Shown: piece after piece, positions 1-8,916 of the stretch
How positions within the stretch are numbered: the stretch's first letter is position 1
Layout of the letters: every line of letters starts with the position of its first letter
Assembly: GCF_009906855.1 (NCBI RefSeq)
Contig: NZ_CP047650.1
Span: 4,030,001 to 4,094,000 of the forward strand
Reading direction: 5' to 3'
Length of the DNA: 64,000 nt
Source of the DNA: Xylophilus rhododendri
Lineage (GTDB): Bacteria > Pseudomonadota > Gammaproteobacteria > Burkholderiales > Burkholderiaceae_C
Program-made: the position numbers and the translations under genes
The notes under the pieces: model-generated
The model's input: only the letters and a program-made list of their open reading frames with translations
What the model was told of the DNA's origin: nothing
The model's database searches: none

Positions 1-2
1 AC

Positions 3-500
3 GGCAACATCCGCATCGCCACCGACGCCATCCAGGCGGCGGCGCGCGGCCACCACTTCCTGTCGGTGCACAAGAACGGCCAGGTCGCCATCGTGCAGAC
101 CAATGGCAACCAGGACTGCCACGTCATCCTGCGCGGCGGCAAGGCGCCCAACTACGATGCGGACAGCGTCGCCGCGGCCTGCGCCGATCTGGAAAAGGCC
201 GGGCTCAATCCCAAGCTGATGGTCGACTGCAGCCATGCCAACAGCAGCAAGCAGCACGAGCGCCAGCTGAATGTGGCCCAGGAACTCGCCGCGCAGATCT
301 CCGGCGGCTCGCGCAGCGTGTTCGGCGTGATGGTGGAAAGCCATCTGCAGGCCGGCGCGCAGAAGTTCACGCCGGGCAAGGACAACGCCCACGCGCTGCA
401 GTACGGCCAGAGCATCACCGATGCCTGCCTGGGCTGGGACGACTCGCTGCAGGTGCTTGACGTGCTCTCCGCCGCCGTCAAGGCGCGCCGCCAGGGCTGA
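3..500 (+). CDS. aroG: 3-deoxy-7-phosphoheptulonate synthase (DAHP synthase), C-terminal part
   Basis: Catalyses phosphoenolpyruvate plus erythrose-4-phosphate to DAHP, the first step of the shikimate pathway, in the cytoplasm. Only the last ~165 residues are inside the window; the reading frame is open from the left edge. The segments GNIRIATDAIQAA, TNGNQDCHVILRGG and MVDCSHANSSK are hallmarks of the class I (AroFGH) enzyme: the DCSHANS stretch supplies metal- and substrate-binding residues, and it is followed by the GVMVESHLQAG segment. Which allosteric type (Phe-, Tyr- or Trp-sensitive) cannot be told because the N-terminal half is missing, so the symbol stands for the family. It converges on the mpl gene with 19 bp between the stops. 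Confidence 0.95.
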   Translation, partial: GNIRIATDAIQAAARGHHFLSVHKNGQVAIVQTNGNQDCHVILRGGKAPNYDADSVAAACADLEKAGLNPKLMVDCSHANSSKQHERQLNVAQELAAQISGGSRSVFGVMVESHLQAGAQKFTPGKDNAHALQYGQSITDACLGWDDSLQVLDVLSAAVKARRQG

Positions 501-519
501 TGGCCCGGCCGGCCGCGGC

Positions 520-1905
520 TCAGCCCTTGGCGGCGAGCCCGGCCAGCAACAGCTCGTGCACGCCGCCGAAGCTGCCGTTGCTCATGCAGACGATGTGATC
601 GCCCGGCTTGGCGGCGGCGAGCACCTGCGCCACCAGGGGCTTGATCGCCTCGGCGGTGCGGCCGCGCTCACCCATGGGCGCCAGGGCTGCGGCCGCGTCC
701 CAGCCCAGTCCGCCGACGTGGCAGAAGGCCAGGTCGGCATCCTTGAGCGCTGCCGGCAGCTGCGCCGCCATGGTGCCCAGCTTCATGGTGTTGCTGCGCG
801 GTTCGAACACCGCCAGGATGCGGCTTTCGCCGGGCTGCCGGTCGAGCTGGCGGCGCAGGCCGTCCAGCGTGGTGCGGATGGCCGTCGGGTGGTGGGCGAA
901 GTCGTCATAGACGGTGACGCCCCCGACCTGGCCGCGCACTTCCATGCGTCGGCGCGGGCTGAGGAATCCGCCCAGCGCCAGCGCCGCGTCGGCCGGCGCC
1001 ACGCCCAGGTGCTCGGCCGCGGCGATCGCCGCCAGGGCGTTGTTCTGGTTGTGCACGCCGGTCAGGCCCCAGCGCACCTGGCCGACGGCCTGGCCATAGG
1101 CGAGCACGGAGAAATCGCCCGGCTCGCCTTCCGCGATGAAATCGGCCAGCACCGGGCCGAAGCGGCGCAGCTCGCTCCAGCAGCCTTGCGCCAGCACCCG
1201 CTCCAGTGCTTCGTCGCCGCCGTTGGAGACGACACGGCCCTGGGCCGGCACGGTGCGCAGCAGGTGGTGGAACTGCCGCTCGATGTCGGCCAGGCTGGCG
1301 AAGATGTCGGCGTGGTCGAACTCCAGGTTGTTGAGCACGGCGGTGCGCGGCCGGTAGTGCACGAACTTGCTGCGTTTGTCGAAGAAGGCCGTGTCGTATT
1401 CGTCCGCCTCGATCACGAAGGCGCTGCCGCCGCCGAGCCGCGCCGACACCCCGAAATTCAGCGGCACGCCGCCGACCAGGAAACCCGGCTTCAGGCCGGC
1501 CTGGTCGAGGATCCAGGCCAGCATGGCGGTGGTGGTGGTCTTGCCATGGGTGCCGGCCACGGCCAGCACATGGCGGCCGTGCAGCACATGCTCGGCCAGC
1601 CATTGCGGACCGCTGGTGTAGCGCGCGCCCGAATCGAGGATGGCCTCCATCAAGGGGAACTTGGGCTGGCCGTCCGGCAGGCGGGCGCGGCTGACCACGT
1701 TGCCGACCACGAACACATCGGGCTTCAGCGCCAGCTGATCGGCGCCGAAACCTTCGATCAGATCGATGCCCAGCGCGCGCAGCTGGTCGCTCATCGGCGG
1801 ATAGACCCCGGCATCGCAGCCGGTGACGCGGTGGCCGGCCTCGCGTGCCAGCGCGGCCACGCCGCCCATGAAAGTGCCGCAGATGCCGAGGATATGGATA
1901 TGCAT
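520..1905 (-). CDS. mpl: UDP-N-acetylmuramate:L-alanyl-gamma-D-glutamyl-meso-diaminopimelate ligase
   Basis: Murein-recycling ligase that joins the tripeptide L-Ala-D-Glu-mDAP recovered from old peptidoglycan to UDP-MurNAc. At 461 aa it has the normal Mpl length. The N-terminus MHIHILGICGTFMGG is the UDP-binding motif typical of Mpl (MurC has a variant), followed by the Mur-ligase P-loop AGTHGKTTTT (residues ~117-126) and YDDFAHHPTAI in the C-terminal domain. The start ATG is at 1905. ampD, another murein-recycling gene, lies elsewhere in this window, so recycling appears intact. It is divergent from the small gene at 1968. Confidence 0.95.
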   Translation of the reverse strand: MHIHILGICGTFMGGVAALAREAGHRVTGCDAGVYPPMSDQLRALGIDLIEGFGADQLALKPDVFVVGNVVSRARLPDGQPKFPLMEAILDSGARYTSGPQWLAEHVLHGRHVLAVAGTHGKTTTTAMLAWILDQAGLKPGFLVGGVPLNFGVSARLGGGSAFVIEADEYDTAFFDKRSKFVHYRPRTAVLNNLEFDHADIFASLADIERQFHHLLRTVPAQGRVVSNGGDEALERVLAQGCWSELRRFGPVLADFIAEGEPGDFSVLAYGQAVGQVRWGLTGVHNQNNALAAIAAAEHLGVAPADAALALGGFLSPRRRMEVRGQVGGVTVYDDFAHHPTAIRTTLDGLRRQLDRQPGESRILAVFEPRSNTMKLGTMAAQLPAALKDADLAFCHVGGLGWDAAAALAPMGERGRTAEAIKPLVAQVLAAAKPGDHIVCMSNGSFGGVHELLLAGLAAKG

Positions 1906-1967
1906 GGCGCCGAATTCTAAGGACCCCCGGCTGGCACGGGCTTGCGCTTGCAGGGAGAATTGCGGAC

Positions 1968-2552
1968 ATGGAAACCGCCACCGCCGAGATCGCAGCAGCC
2001 GCCGCCCGCATCGTCGTCGAGGAGGGGCTTGAATACGGCCCTGCCAAGCGCCGCGCCGCCAAGCAGCTCGCGCTGTCCGGACGGGCTCCGCTGCCGGACA
2101 ACGTGATGGTGGAAGACGCGGTGCGCGAGCACATCGCCATTTTCTGCATCGACACCCAGCCGGCCGAGCTGCGCGCCCTGCGCGAGCTGGCGCTGGTGTG
2201 GATGTCGCGCATGGCCGAGTTCCGGCCCTACCTGGGCGGCGCCGTCTGGCACGGCACGGCCACCCGCCTGTCCGATATCTATATCCAGATGTTCTGCGAC
2301 GACTGCAAGTCGGCAGAGATCGCGCTGATCGACCACCATGTCGATTACGACCCGCAGACGGTCACCGGCTTCAACGGCGAGCCGGTGGAGGCGCTGACGG
2401 TGGCCGGGCGCTCGCCCGCGCTGGATGTCGTCGTGGGGGTACACCTGATGGTCTACGATCTGGACGACCTGCGCGGCGCGCTGCGGCCCGACAGCCGGGG
2501 CCGCACGCCGCGCGGCGACATCGCCGCCCTGCGGGCCCTGCTGGCCGAATGA
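1968..2552 (+). CDS. Conserved hypothetical protein with degenerate nucleotidyltransferase-like signature
   Basis: A 194-aa soluble protein without signal peptide or membrane segment. I do not recognise a named family. Residues ~89-107 (GGAVWHGTATRLSDIYIQM) resemble the nucleotidyltransferase-fold pattern G-G, then about ten residues, then D-h-[DE]-h, but the second acid is Tyr (DIYI), so catalysis by that fold would be impaired. A second acidic/histidine patch (LIDHHVDYD) follows. The gene is divergent from mpl (62 bp between starts) and 12 bp upstream of the tlpA-like gene, so it is probably cotranscribed with the latter. Proteins beside mpl have sometimes been named after a Mur ligase by neighbourhood alone; nothing in the sequence supports a ligase here. 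Confidence 0.75.
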   Translation: METATAEIAAAAARIVVEEGLEYGPAKRRAAKQLALSGRAPLPDNVMVEDAVREHIAIFCIDTQPAELRALRELALVWMSRMAEFRPYLGGAVWHGTATRLSDIYIQMFCDDCKSAEIALIDHHVDYDPQTVTGFNGEPVEALTVAGRSPALDVVVGVHLMVYDLDDLRGALRPDSRGRTPRGDIAALRALLAE

Positions 2553-2564
2553 CCTGAAAAGCCC

Positions 2565-3116
2565 ATGACCGAACCCGATCCCGCCGCCGCTCCAGGCGCA
2601 TCGCCGACACGCCGCCAGGCCACCGTATGGGCAACCGCGGGCCTGGCCGTGCTGGCCGGCGCGGGCTGGGCCTGGCAGTCGCGCCGCTCGGATGCGGGCG
2701 ACAGCAGCGCCGCCCTGTGGCAGCAAAGCTTCGACAAACCCGACGGCACGCCGCTGGATCTGGCCGGCCTGCGCGGCGGGCAAGGCCGTCTGGTGGTGAA
2801 TTTCTGGGCCACCTGGTGCCCGCCCTGCGTGGCCGAGCTGCCGATGCTCGACCGCTTCCACCAGGAACACGCGGCCCGCGGCTGGCAGGTGCTGGGGCTG
2901 GCGGTGGATACGCCGAGCTCGGTGCGCAAGTTCCTGGCCGGCCGGCCGGTGGGCTTCCCGGTCGGCATGGCCGGCCTGCAGGGCACCGATCTTTCGCGTG
3001 CCCTGGGCAATGCACAGGGCGGTTTGCCCTTCACCGTGGTGCTTGATCCGAACGGCCGCGTTCTTCATCGTAAAATCGGTCAACTCTCCGAGAGCGACCT
3101 GTCCCACTGGCTGTAA
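2565..3116 (+). CDS. TlpA-family thiol:disulfide reductase
   Basis: A 183-aa membrane-anchored periplasmic thioredoxin-fold protein. One hydrophobic segment (residues ~22-40) serves as uncleaved anchor or signal, followed by a TlpA/ResA-like domain with the redox motif WCPPC in the context NFWATWCPPCVAELP (residues ~78-92). The cis-Pro region is GGLPFTVVLD. Proteins of this type keep periplasmic cysteines reduced, typically for cytochrome c or copper-site maturation; the client here is unknown. It starts 12 bp after the preceding small gene, which suggests one operon. Confidence 0.88.
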   Translation: MTEPDPAAAPGASPTRRQATVWATAGLAVLAGAGWAWQSRRSDAGDSSAALWQQSFDKPDGTPLDLAGLRGGQGRLVVNFWATWCPPCVAELPMLDRFHQEHAARGWQVLGLAVDTPSSVRKFLAGRPVGFPVGMAGLQGTDLSRALGNAQGGLPFTVVLDPNGRVLHRKIGQLSESDLSHWL

Positions 3117-3271
3117 CTAGCAGTTTCCGGGCCTCTCGTCCACTTCACGGCAGTTGCGCAAAGTTCGGTGGCGGTTTCGTTAAAAGACCGCTGATCAACG
3201 TAATTTAGTACCAAGTTGCGGTACATTCGCGCTCTGTTTTTTTAAGGCACCCGTTCGGGTGACCCGCCCCC

Positions 3272-3730
3272 ATGGATCTGCGAAAACTCAAGACCCTGAT
3301 CGACCTCGTCTCCGAGTCGAACGTTTCCGAGCTGGAAATCACCGAAGCCGAAGGCAAGGTGCGCATCGTCAAGGGTGGTGGCGCCGTGGTGCAGCAATAC
3401 GTGCAGGCGCCCGTGGCCGCCGTTGCGGCACCCGCGCCCGTCGCCGCCGCGGCACCCGCGGCTGCGGCCGTAGCCGCCGCGCCGGAAGCGCCGGCCGGCC
3501 ATATCGTGAAGTCGCCGATGGTGGGCACGCTCTACCACGCGTCCAGCCCCGGCGCCGCCGCCTTCGTGCAGGTGGGCAGCCAAGTCAAGGAAGGCGACAC
3601 GATCTGCATCATCGAGGCGATGAAGATCCTCAACGAGATCGAAGCCGACAAGACCGGCACCGTGATGCAGATCCTGGCGGAGAACGGCCAGGCGGTGGAA
3701 TACGGCCAGCCCCTGTTCGTGATCGGCTGA
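3272..3730 (+). CDS. accB: Acetyl-CoA carboxylase biotin carboxyl carrier protein
   Basis: Carries the biotin that shuttles CO2 between biotin carboxylase (AccC) and the carboxyltransferase in the first committed step of fatty acid synthesis. It has 152 aa: an N-terminal domain, an Ala/Pro-rich hinge (residues ~46-75), and a C-terminal biotinyl domain with EAMKIL, where Lys118 is the biotinylation site. It is followed 7 bp later by accC. The 155 bp upstream presumably hold the promoter; a short inverted repeat CACCCG-TT-CGGGTG (3248-3261) sits just before the start. In many relatives aroQ precedes accB; it is absent here. Confidence 0.97.
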   Translation: MDLRKLKTLIDLVSESNVSELEITEAEGKVRIVKGGGAVVQQYVQAPVAAVAAPAPVAAAAPAAAAVAAAPEAPAGHIVKSPMVGTLYHASSPGAAAFVQVGSQVKEGDTICIIEAMKILNEIEADKTGTVMQILAENGQAVEYGQPLFVIG

Positions 3731-3737
3731 GCGCGCG

Positions 3738-5087
3738 ATGTTCAAGAAGATCCTGGTTGCCAACCGCGGCGAGATCGCTCTGCGTGTGCAGCGCGCCTGC
3801 CGCGAGATGGGCGTGACGGCGGTGATGGTCTATTCCGAGGCCGACCGCGACGCCAAGTACGTCAAGCTGGCCGAGGAGGCCGTCTGCATCGGACCGGCGC
3901 CCTCGGCCCTGTCCTACCTGAACATGCCGGCCATCATCTCGGCCGCGGAAGTGACCGACGCCGAGGCGATCCATCCCGGCTACGGCTTCCTGAGCGAGAA
4001 CGCGGCCTTCGCCGAACGCGTCGAGAAGAGCGGCTTCCAGTTCATCGGCCCCACGCCCGAGTCGATCCGCATCATGGGCGACAAGGTGTCGGCCAAGGTG
4101 GCGATGATCAAGGCCGGCGTGCCCTGCGTGCCCGGCTCCGAAGGCGAGCTCGGCGATGACCCGGCGGTCATCAAGCGCATCGCCAAGGCGATCGGCTATC
4201 CGGTCATCATCAAGGCCGCCGGCGGCGGCGGCGGCCGCGGCATGCGGGTGGTGCACACCGAGGCGGCGCTGATCAACGCGGTGCAGATGACCAAGGCGGA
4301 GGCGGGTGCCGCCTTCAACAATCCGGCCGTGTACATGGAGAAGTTCCTCCAGAACCCGCGCCACATCGAGATCCAGATCCTCGCCGACAAGCACAAGAAC
4401 GCCGTCTACCTGGGCGAGCGCGACTGCTCCATGCAGCGCCGCCACCAGAAGGTGATCGAGGAAGCGCCGGCGCCGGGCATCCCGCGCAAGCTGATCGAAC
4501 GCATCGGCGAGCGCTGCGTGGCCGCCTGCAAGAAGATCGGCTACCGCGGCGCGGGCACCTTCGAGTTCCTCTACGAGAACGGCGAGTTCTACTTCATCGA
4601 GATGAACACCCGCGTGCAGGTGGAGCATCCGGTGACCGAACTCATCACCGGCGTGGACATCGTCAAGACCCAGATCATGGTGGCGGCCGGCGAGAAGCTG
4701 CCCTTCACCCAGCGCGACATCGTGCTGCGCGGCCATGCGATCGAATGCCGGGTCAATGCCGAGGACCCGTACAAGTTCACGCCATCGCCGGGCCGGATCA
4801 CCACCTGGCATGCGCCGGGCGGCCCCGGCATCCGGGTGGACTCGCATGTCTACAGCAACTACTTCGTGCCGCCGAACTACGACTCGATGATCGGCAAGAT
4901 CATCGCCCATGGCGACACCCGCGAGCAGGCCATCGCCCGCATGCGCACCGCGCTGCTGGAGACGGTCATCGAAGGCATCAAGACCAATGTGCCGCTGCAC
5001 CGCGAGGTGATGGTCGACGCGCGTTTCCAGGAGGGTGGCACCAACATCCACTACCTGGAAGAGTGGCTGGCCGCGCACAACCGCTGA
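3738..5087 (+). CDS. accC: Acetyl-CoA carboxylase, biotin carboxylase subunit
   Basis: ATP-dependent carboxylation of the biotin on AccB. The 449-aa length is standard. The N-terminal [17 protein letters not shown] motif, the ATP-grasp glycine loop [12 protein letters not shown] (residues ~156-167), and the catalytic segment [14 protein letters not shown] (residues ~288-301) with its Mg-binding glutamate and Arg are all present. It lies 7 bp after accB and 7 bp before prmA, giving the accB-accC-prmA order common in beta-proteobacteria. Confidence 0.98.
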   Translation: MFKKILVANRGEIALRVQRACREMGVTAVMVYSEADRDAKYVKLAEEAVCIGPAPSALSYLNMPAIISAAEVTDAEAIHPGYGFLSENAAFAERVEKSGFQFIGPTPESIRIMGDKVSAKVAMIKAGVPCVPGSEGELGDDPAVIKRIAKAIGYPVIIKAAGGGGGRGMRVVHTEAALINAVQMTKAEAGAAFNNPAVYMEKFLQNPRHIEIQILADKHKNAVYLGERDCSMQRRHQKVIEEAPAPGIPRKLIERIGERCVAACKKIGYRGAGTFEFLYENGEFYFIEMNTRVQVEHPVTELITGVDIVKTQIMVAAGEKLPFTQRDIVLRGHAIECRVNAEDPYKFTPSPGRITTWHAPGGPGIRVDSHVYSNYFVPPNYDSMIGKIIAHGDTREQAIARMRTALLETVIEGIKTNVPLHREVMVDARFQEGGTNIHYLEEWLAAHNR

Positions 5088-5094
5088 AGGCGAC

Positions 5095-5991
5095 ATGGCC
5101 CTGTACGAACTGCACCTGCTGGTGCCGGAAGACCGCATCGAATCGGTCAGCGATGCCCTGGAGGCGCTCGAAGCGCTGTCCGTTGGCGTCGAGGACGCCG
5201 ATGCGCAGACCCCCGCCGAGCAGGCGCTGTTCGGCGAGCCCGGCATGCCGCCGCCGCGCGAGGGCTGGCAGCGTTCGCGGGTGACCGCGCTGTTCCCCGA
5301 CGAGGCCGCCGCCCGCGAGGCATCGGCCCTGCTGCAGGCGCAGGACTTCTTCGACGGCTGCAGCGTGCAGGACATCGGCCCGGTGCCCGAGCAGGACTGG
5401 GTGCGCCTGACGCAGTCGCAGTTCGCGCCGGTCGAGATCACGCCCGAGTTCTGGATCGTGCCCACCTGGCACGAGCCGCCCGCCGCCGCGCGCCGCATGA
5501 TCCGCCTGGATCCCGGCCTGGCCTTCGGCACCGGCACCCATCCGACCACCCGCATGTGCCTGCGCTGGACGGCCGGCCGCCAGCCCGGCGAACTGGGCCG
5601 CGTGCTGGACTACGGCTGCGGCTCCGGCATCCTGGCCATCGGCGCGGCGCTCTACGGCGCCACCGCCGTGGACGCGGTCGATATCGACGAAGCCGCAGTG
5701 CAATCGACCCGCGACAACGCGATGGCCAACGGCGTGCTGCTCAACGCCGGCCTGCCCGACCTGGCCTGCGGCGAATACGGCACCGTGCTGGCCAACATCC
5801 TGGCCACGCCGCTCAAGGTGCTGGCCCCGCTGCTCTGCAAGCATGTGGCCGCGGGCGGATCGCTGGTGATGGCGGGCATCCTGTCGCGCCAGGCCGATGA
5901 GCTGAAAGAGGCTTATGCGCCGTATCTGGCACTGTCCGTCGCCGACGAGGAAGACGGCTGGATCCTGATGACGGCGAACCGGCCGGCCTGA
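5095..5991 (+). CDS. prmA: Ribosomal protein L11 methyltransferase
   Basis: SAM-dependent trimethylation of ribosomal protein L11. The ATG at 5095 is 7 bp after the accC stop and gives the 298-aa size and MALYELHLLVP start typical of PrmA; an upstream in-frame ATG at 5035 lies inside accC and is not used. The N-terminal substrate-recruitment domain (residues ~1-65) is followed by the Rossmann methyltransferase with motif I LDYGCGSGIL (171-180) and the PrmA signature VLANILATPL. It is cotranscribed with accBC by spacing. Confidence 0.96.
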   Translation: MALYELHLLVPEDRIESVSDALEALEALSVGVEDADAQTPAEQALFGEPGMPPPREGWQRSRVTALFPDEAAAREASALLQAQDFFDGCSVQDIGPVPEQDWVRLTQSQFAPVEITPEFWIVPTWHEPPAAARRMIRLDPGLAFGTGTHPTTRMCLRWTAGRQPGELGRVLDYGCGSGILAIGAALYGATAVDAVDIDEAAVQSTRDNAMANGVLLNAGLPDLACGEYGTVLANILATPLKVLAPLLCKHVAAGGSLVMAGILSRQADELKEAYAPYLALSVADEEDGWILMTANRPA

Positions 5992-6035
5992 GTGGCCGGG
6001 AGCGTGGGCAGCGCTGCCTACAATCGGGGCTGCCC

Positions 6036-7133
6036 ATGAGCCTGTCCACACGCTGTCCCTCCTGCGGGACGACCTTCAAGGTCGTGCCCGATCAACTGAA
6101 GGTCTCCGACGGCTGGGTGCGCTGCGGCAAATGCGCCGAGGTGTTCGATGCCACGGCGCACATGCGGGGGCCGGTGGAAGCGGCCGCGGCCGAACTGGCG
6201 CCCGTCTCCCCACCGCCGGCGGAGGAGCCGGCCGAACCGGTTTCCCGGGTCGAGCCTGGCCTGGAGGACCCCCCGCCGTTCGAAGCTCCTGAATCGCCTC
6301 CGCCGGCCGAACCCCCGGCTGAACCCGAACCCGAACCCGCCGTCTGGCGCCGCCGCTCGCTCGCCGCGCGTGTGGTGCTGCACGGCGAAGTCCTCGAACG
6401 CCCCGAGCCCGTGCTGCACGAGGAGCCTGAGCAGCCCGGGGAGGACGAATCCTCCTACATCGACGTGCCCTCGGCCCTGCTGCTGCAGACCGCCGACAAC
6501 GACGAGCCCCAGCAGTCCCTCTACCAGCCGGCCTTCGTGCCGCCGACGCCCGATGCCGGCACGCCGGAGGCGCGAGCGCAGGCCGAAGCCGGCGATGCCG
6601 CCGCCACGCTGCGCGACCTGCAATTCGTGCGGGTGGCCGAGCGGCGCGCCTTCTGGCAGCAGCCTCTGGTGATGCTGGCGAGCGCCGCCGTCTGCCTGCT
6701 GCTGGCGGCCGCGCTGCTGCTGCAGATCGCACGTGCCGAGCGCGATCGGCTGGCTGCCCATCTGCCGGGGCTGAGGCCGGTACTCGAATCCCTGTGCGTG
6801 CCGCTGCGCTGCGAGCTCGCGCCGCTGCAGCGCATCGAAGCCATGGTCATCGACAGCTCCACCTTCAACAAGGTCAGCGGCGAGTTGTTCCAGTTCGATG
6901 TCGAGGTGCGCAACACCGCCGGCATCCCGCTGGCGATGCCGGCCCTGGAACTGACGCTGACCGACAGCCAGGACCTGCCGTTGCTGCGCCGGGTGCTGTC
7001 GCAGCAGGAACTCGGCGCATCCGCGTCGCTGCAGGCCGGCGGCGCCTGGACCGGCAGTCTGCCGGTGCGGCTGCAGCCGCCGCTGGCGGCCGACCGGGTC
7101 GCGGGCTACCGCGTCCTGGCCTTCTATCCCTGA
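6036..7133 (+). CDS. Zinc-ribbon (MJ0042-type) and DUF3426 membrane protein
   Basis: A 365-aa protein of unknown function, conserved beside prmA in Burkholderiales. The N-terminal zinc ribbon has CPSCGTTF and CGKCAEVF (two CxxC knuckles, residues ~8-36). A long Pro/Glu-rich, disordered linker (residues ~50-200) and one transmembrane helix (~residues 210-232) follow, then a C-terminal domain that matches DUF3426. So the zinc ribbon is probably cytoplasmic and the C-terminus periplasmic. TACAAT at 6019-6024 could be a -10 element only ~11 bp before the ATG, which would give a nearly leaderless mRNA; this is weak evidence. Confidence 0.85.
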   Translation: MSLSTRCPSCGTTFKVVPDQLKVSDGWVRCGKCAEVFDATAHMRGPVEAAAAELAPVSPPPAEEPAEPVSRVEPGLEDPPPFEAPESPPPAEPPAEPEPEPAVWRRRSLAARVVLHGEVLERPEPVLHEEPEQPGEDESSYIDVPSALLLQTADNDEPQQSLYQPAFVPPTPDAGTPEARAQAEAGDAAATLRDLQFVRVAERRAFWQQPLVMLASAAVCLLLAAALLLQIARAERDRLAAHLPGLRPVLESLCVPLRCELAPLQRIEAMVIDSSTFNKVSGELFQFDVEVRNTAGIPLAMPALELTLTDSQDLPLLRRVLSQQELGASASLQAGGAWTGSLPVRLQPPLAADRVAGYRVLAFYP

Positions 7134-7189
7134 CGGAGCGGCCGCACCGGTCCGTCCGTCCCTTTCTTTCATCGACCACCACAAGACCT

Positions 7190-8083
7190 ATGGCAGCCAT
7201 CATCTGCGGTTCCTTCGCCTTCGACACCATCATGGGCTTCGAGGGCCGCTTCGCCGAGCAGATCCTTCCGGACCAGCTGCACATCCTCAACGTGTCCTTC
7301 CTGGTGCCCTCGCTGCGGCGCGATTTCGGCGGCTGCGCCGGCAACATCGCCTATGCCCTCAAGGCGCTGGGCGGCACGCCGCTGCCCATGGCCACCGTGG
7401 GCGCGGACGGCGCTTCCTACGTGGCGCGGCTGGAGGAACTGGGCATTTCCACCGAATACGTGCGCACCGTCGCCGACACCTTCACCGCCCAGGCGATGAT
7501 CATGACGGACCGCGACAACAACCAGATCACCGCCTTCCACCCCGGCGCGATGATGCAGGCGCATGTCACCCGGATCGTGGCGCGTGAGGACGCCAAGGTC
7601 GGCATCGTCTCGCCGGACGGCCGCGATGCGATGCTGCAGCACGCGCGCCAGTTCGCCGAAGCCGGCATCCCCTTCGTCTTCGATCCGGGCCAGGGCCTGC
7701 CGATGTTCGACGGCGCCGACCTGCTGGCCTTCATCGAACAGGCCAGCTGGGTCACCGTGAACGACTATGAAGGCCGCATGCTGTGCGAACGCACCGGCCT
7801 GAGCCTGGCGGACATCTCGCGCAAGGTGCGCGGCCTGGTGGTCACGCTGGCGGCCGAAGGCTGCGAGGTCTGGGTGAACGGCGAACGCACCCATGTGGCG
7901 GGTGTGGTGCCGGCCGCGGTGGTCGACCCCACCGGCTGCGGCGACGCCTGGCGCGGCGCCCTGCTGTTCGGCCTGGAGCAGGGCTGGGACCTGGTCCGTT
8001 GCGCGACCCTGGGCAACAAGGTGGGCGCGGCCAAGGTGGCGCAGCGCGGTCCGCAGAACTACACGCTCGACGGCGTGCTGTAA
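7190..8083 (+). CDS. PfkB-family carbohydrate/nucleoside kinase
   Basis: A 297-aa ribokinase-fold kinase. The start at 7190 (MAAIICGSFAFDTIM) is chosen because it begins the conserved first strand; the longer open frame upstream runs through the previous gene. The first PfkB signature is GGCAGNIAYALKALG (residues ~46-60) and the second is DPTGCGDAWRGALL, containing the anion hole and the catalytic Asp. Sequence flavour is adenosine-kinase-like, but the phosphoryl acceptor (adenosine, ribose or another sugar) cannot be settled from sequence alone. It converges on the H1-like gene. Confidence 0.88.
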   Translation: MAAIICGSFAFDTIMGFEGRFAEQILPDQLHILNVSFLVPSLRRDFGGCAGNIAYALKALGGTPLPMATVGADGASYVARLEELGISTEYVRTVADTFTAQAMIMTDRDNNQITAFHPGAMMQAHVTRIVAREDAKVGIVSPDGRDAMLQHARQFAEAGIPFVFDPGQGLPMFDGADLLAFIEQASWVTVNDYEGRMLCERTGLSLADISRKVRGLVVTLAAEGCEVWVNGERTHVAGVVPAAVVDPTGCGDAWRGALLFGLEQGWDLVRCATLGNKVGAAKVAQRGPQNYTLDGVL

Positions 8084-8119
8084 GCCCGCAGGGGGCGCGC
8101 GCTGCGGCGCGCTCCGGGC

Positions 8120-8151
8120 AAAAAAAAGCCCGATGCCGGGAGGCATCGGGC
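8120..8151 (-). terminator. Intrinsic terminator of the H1-like gene
   Basis: Perfect 10-bp stem GCCCGATGCC / GGCATCGGGC (8128-8137 with 8142-8151) with a 4-nt loop. On the minus strand it is followed by eight T residues (the A run 8120-8127 on the plus strand). It lies 23 bp downstream of the stop codon of the H1-like gene. Confidence 0.9.
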
Positions 8152-8173
8152 ACGAGACGAAGTCTCGCTCCGA

Positions 8174-8854
8174 TCAGGGCTTGGTGCCGGTCGGGAAGGG
8201 CCAGGCGGCTTGCGGGCTCAGCGTGGTCTGTGCCGAAGGTGCGGCTGCGGGCGCTGCGGCGCTGCTGGCAGGGGCAGGGGTCGCGGCGGCCTTCTTGGCA
8301 GGCGCGGCCTTCTTTGCAGCAGCCTTCTTGGCGGGAGCGGCGGCCTTCTTCGCCGGTGCGGCGACAGCCTTCTTTGCCGGTGCAGCGACCTTCTTGGCAG
8401 GAGCGGCAGCCTTCTTGGCGGGAGCAGCGGCCTTCTTCGCAGGCGCGGCAGCCTTCTTGGCAGGTGCAGCGGCCTTCTTCGCCGGTGCGGCGGCCTTCTT
8501 GGCGGGAGCAGCAGCCTTCTTGGCCGGTGCGGCCTTCTTTGCCGGTGCAGCAGCCTTCTTCGCCGGTGCGGCCTTCTTGGCAGGCGCAACAGCCTTCTTG
8601 GCCGGTGCGGCCTTCTTCGCAGGTGCCGCAGCCTTCTTGGCGGGCGCTGCAACCTTCTTGGCCACGGCCTTCTTCGCCGGTGCCGCTGCCTTCTTGGCGA
8701 CAGCCTTCTTTGCAGGTGCGGCGGCCTTCTTGGCGGGCGCTGCAGCCTTCTTCGCTACCACGGCCTTCTTGGCCGGTGCTGCTGCCTTCTTCACGGCGAC
8801 AGCCTTCTTCGCAGGGGCGGCCTTCTTGGCGGCCGGTTTTTTCGCAGTTGCCAT
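8174..8854 (-). CDS. Histone H1-like, lysine/alanine-rich nucleoid protein
   Basis: A 226-aa protein built almost wholly of short Ala/Lys/Pro repeats (variants of AAPAKKA), resembling the C-terminal tail of eukaryotic H1 and the bacterial AlgP/BpH1/HctB class of DNA-binding proteins. The start ATG at 8854 is supported by an AAGGAG ribosome binding site 7-8 nt upstream; an in-frame start at 8872 lies before that site and is rejected. The C-terminal ~40 residues lose the repeat and become Ala/Pro/Ser-rich. A strong terminator follows. Likely role: compaction of DNA or modulation of transcription; repeat number is expected to vary between strains. Confidence 0.85.
   Translation of the reverse strand: MATAKKPAAKKAAPAKKAVAVKKAAAPAKKAVVAKKAAAPAKKAAAPAKKAVAKKAAAPAKKAVAKKVAAPAKKAAAPAKKAAPAKKAVAPAKKAAPAKKAAAPAKKAAPAKKAAAPAKKAAAPAKKAAAPAKKAAAPAKKAAAPAKKAAAPAKKVAAPAKKAVAAPAKKAAAPAKKAAAKKAAPAKKAAATPAPASSAAAPAAAPSAQTTLSPQAAWPFPTGTKP
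8290..8850. repeat. Degenerate 12-15 bp tandem repeat encoding A-A-P-A-K-K units
   Basis: Tens of imperfect copies of a 12-15 bp unit (core CCTTCTTGGC on the plus strand, reading GCCAAGAAGG on the coding strand) make up the H1-like gene. The unit keeps the reading frame, so copy-number change alters protein length without frameshift. Such tracts are prone to slippage and assembly collapse. Confidence 0.8.
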
Positions 8855-8916
8855 TATTTTCTCCTTGGTCACATTACAAAGAGCACTCCGCCCGTTCGTT
8901 CGACGGCGGAATGATC

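Noticed and set aside
8290..8850. Regular repeats as a CRISPR array
   Set aside because: No spacers of constant length and no unique sequence between units; the repeats are coding and in frame.
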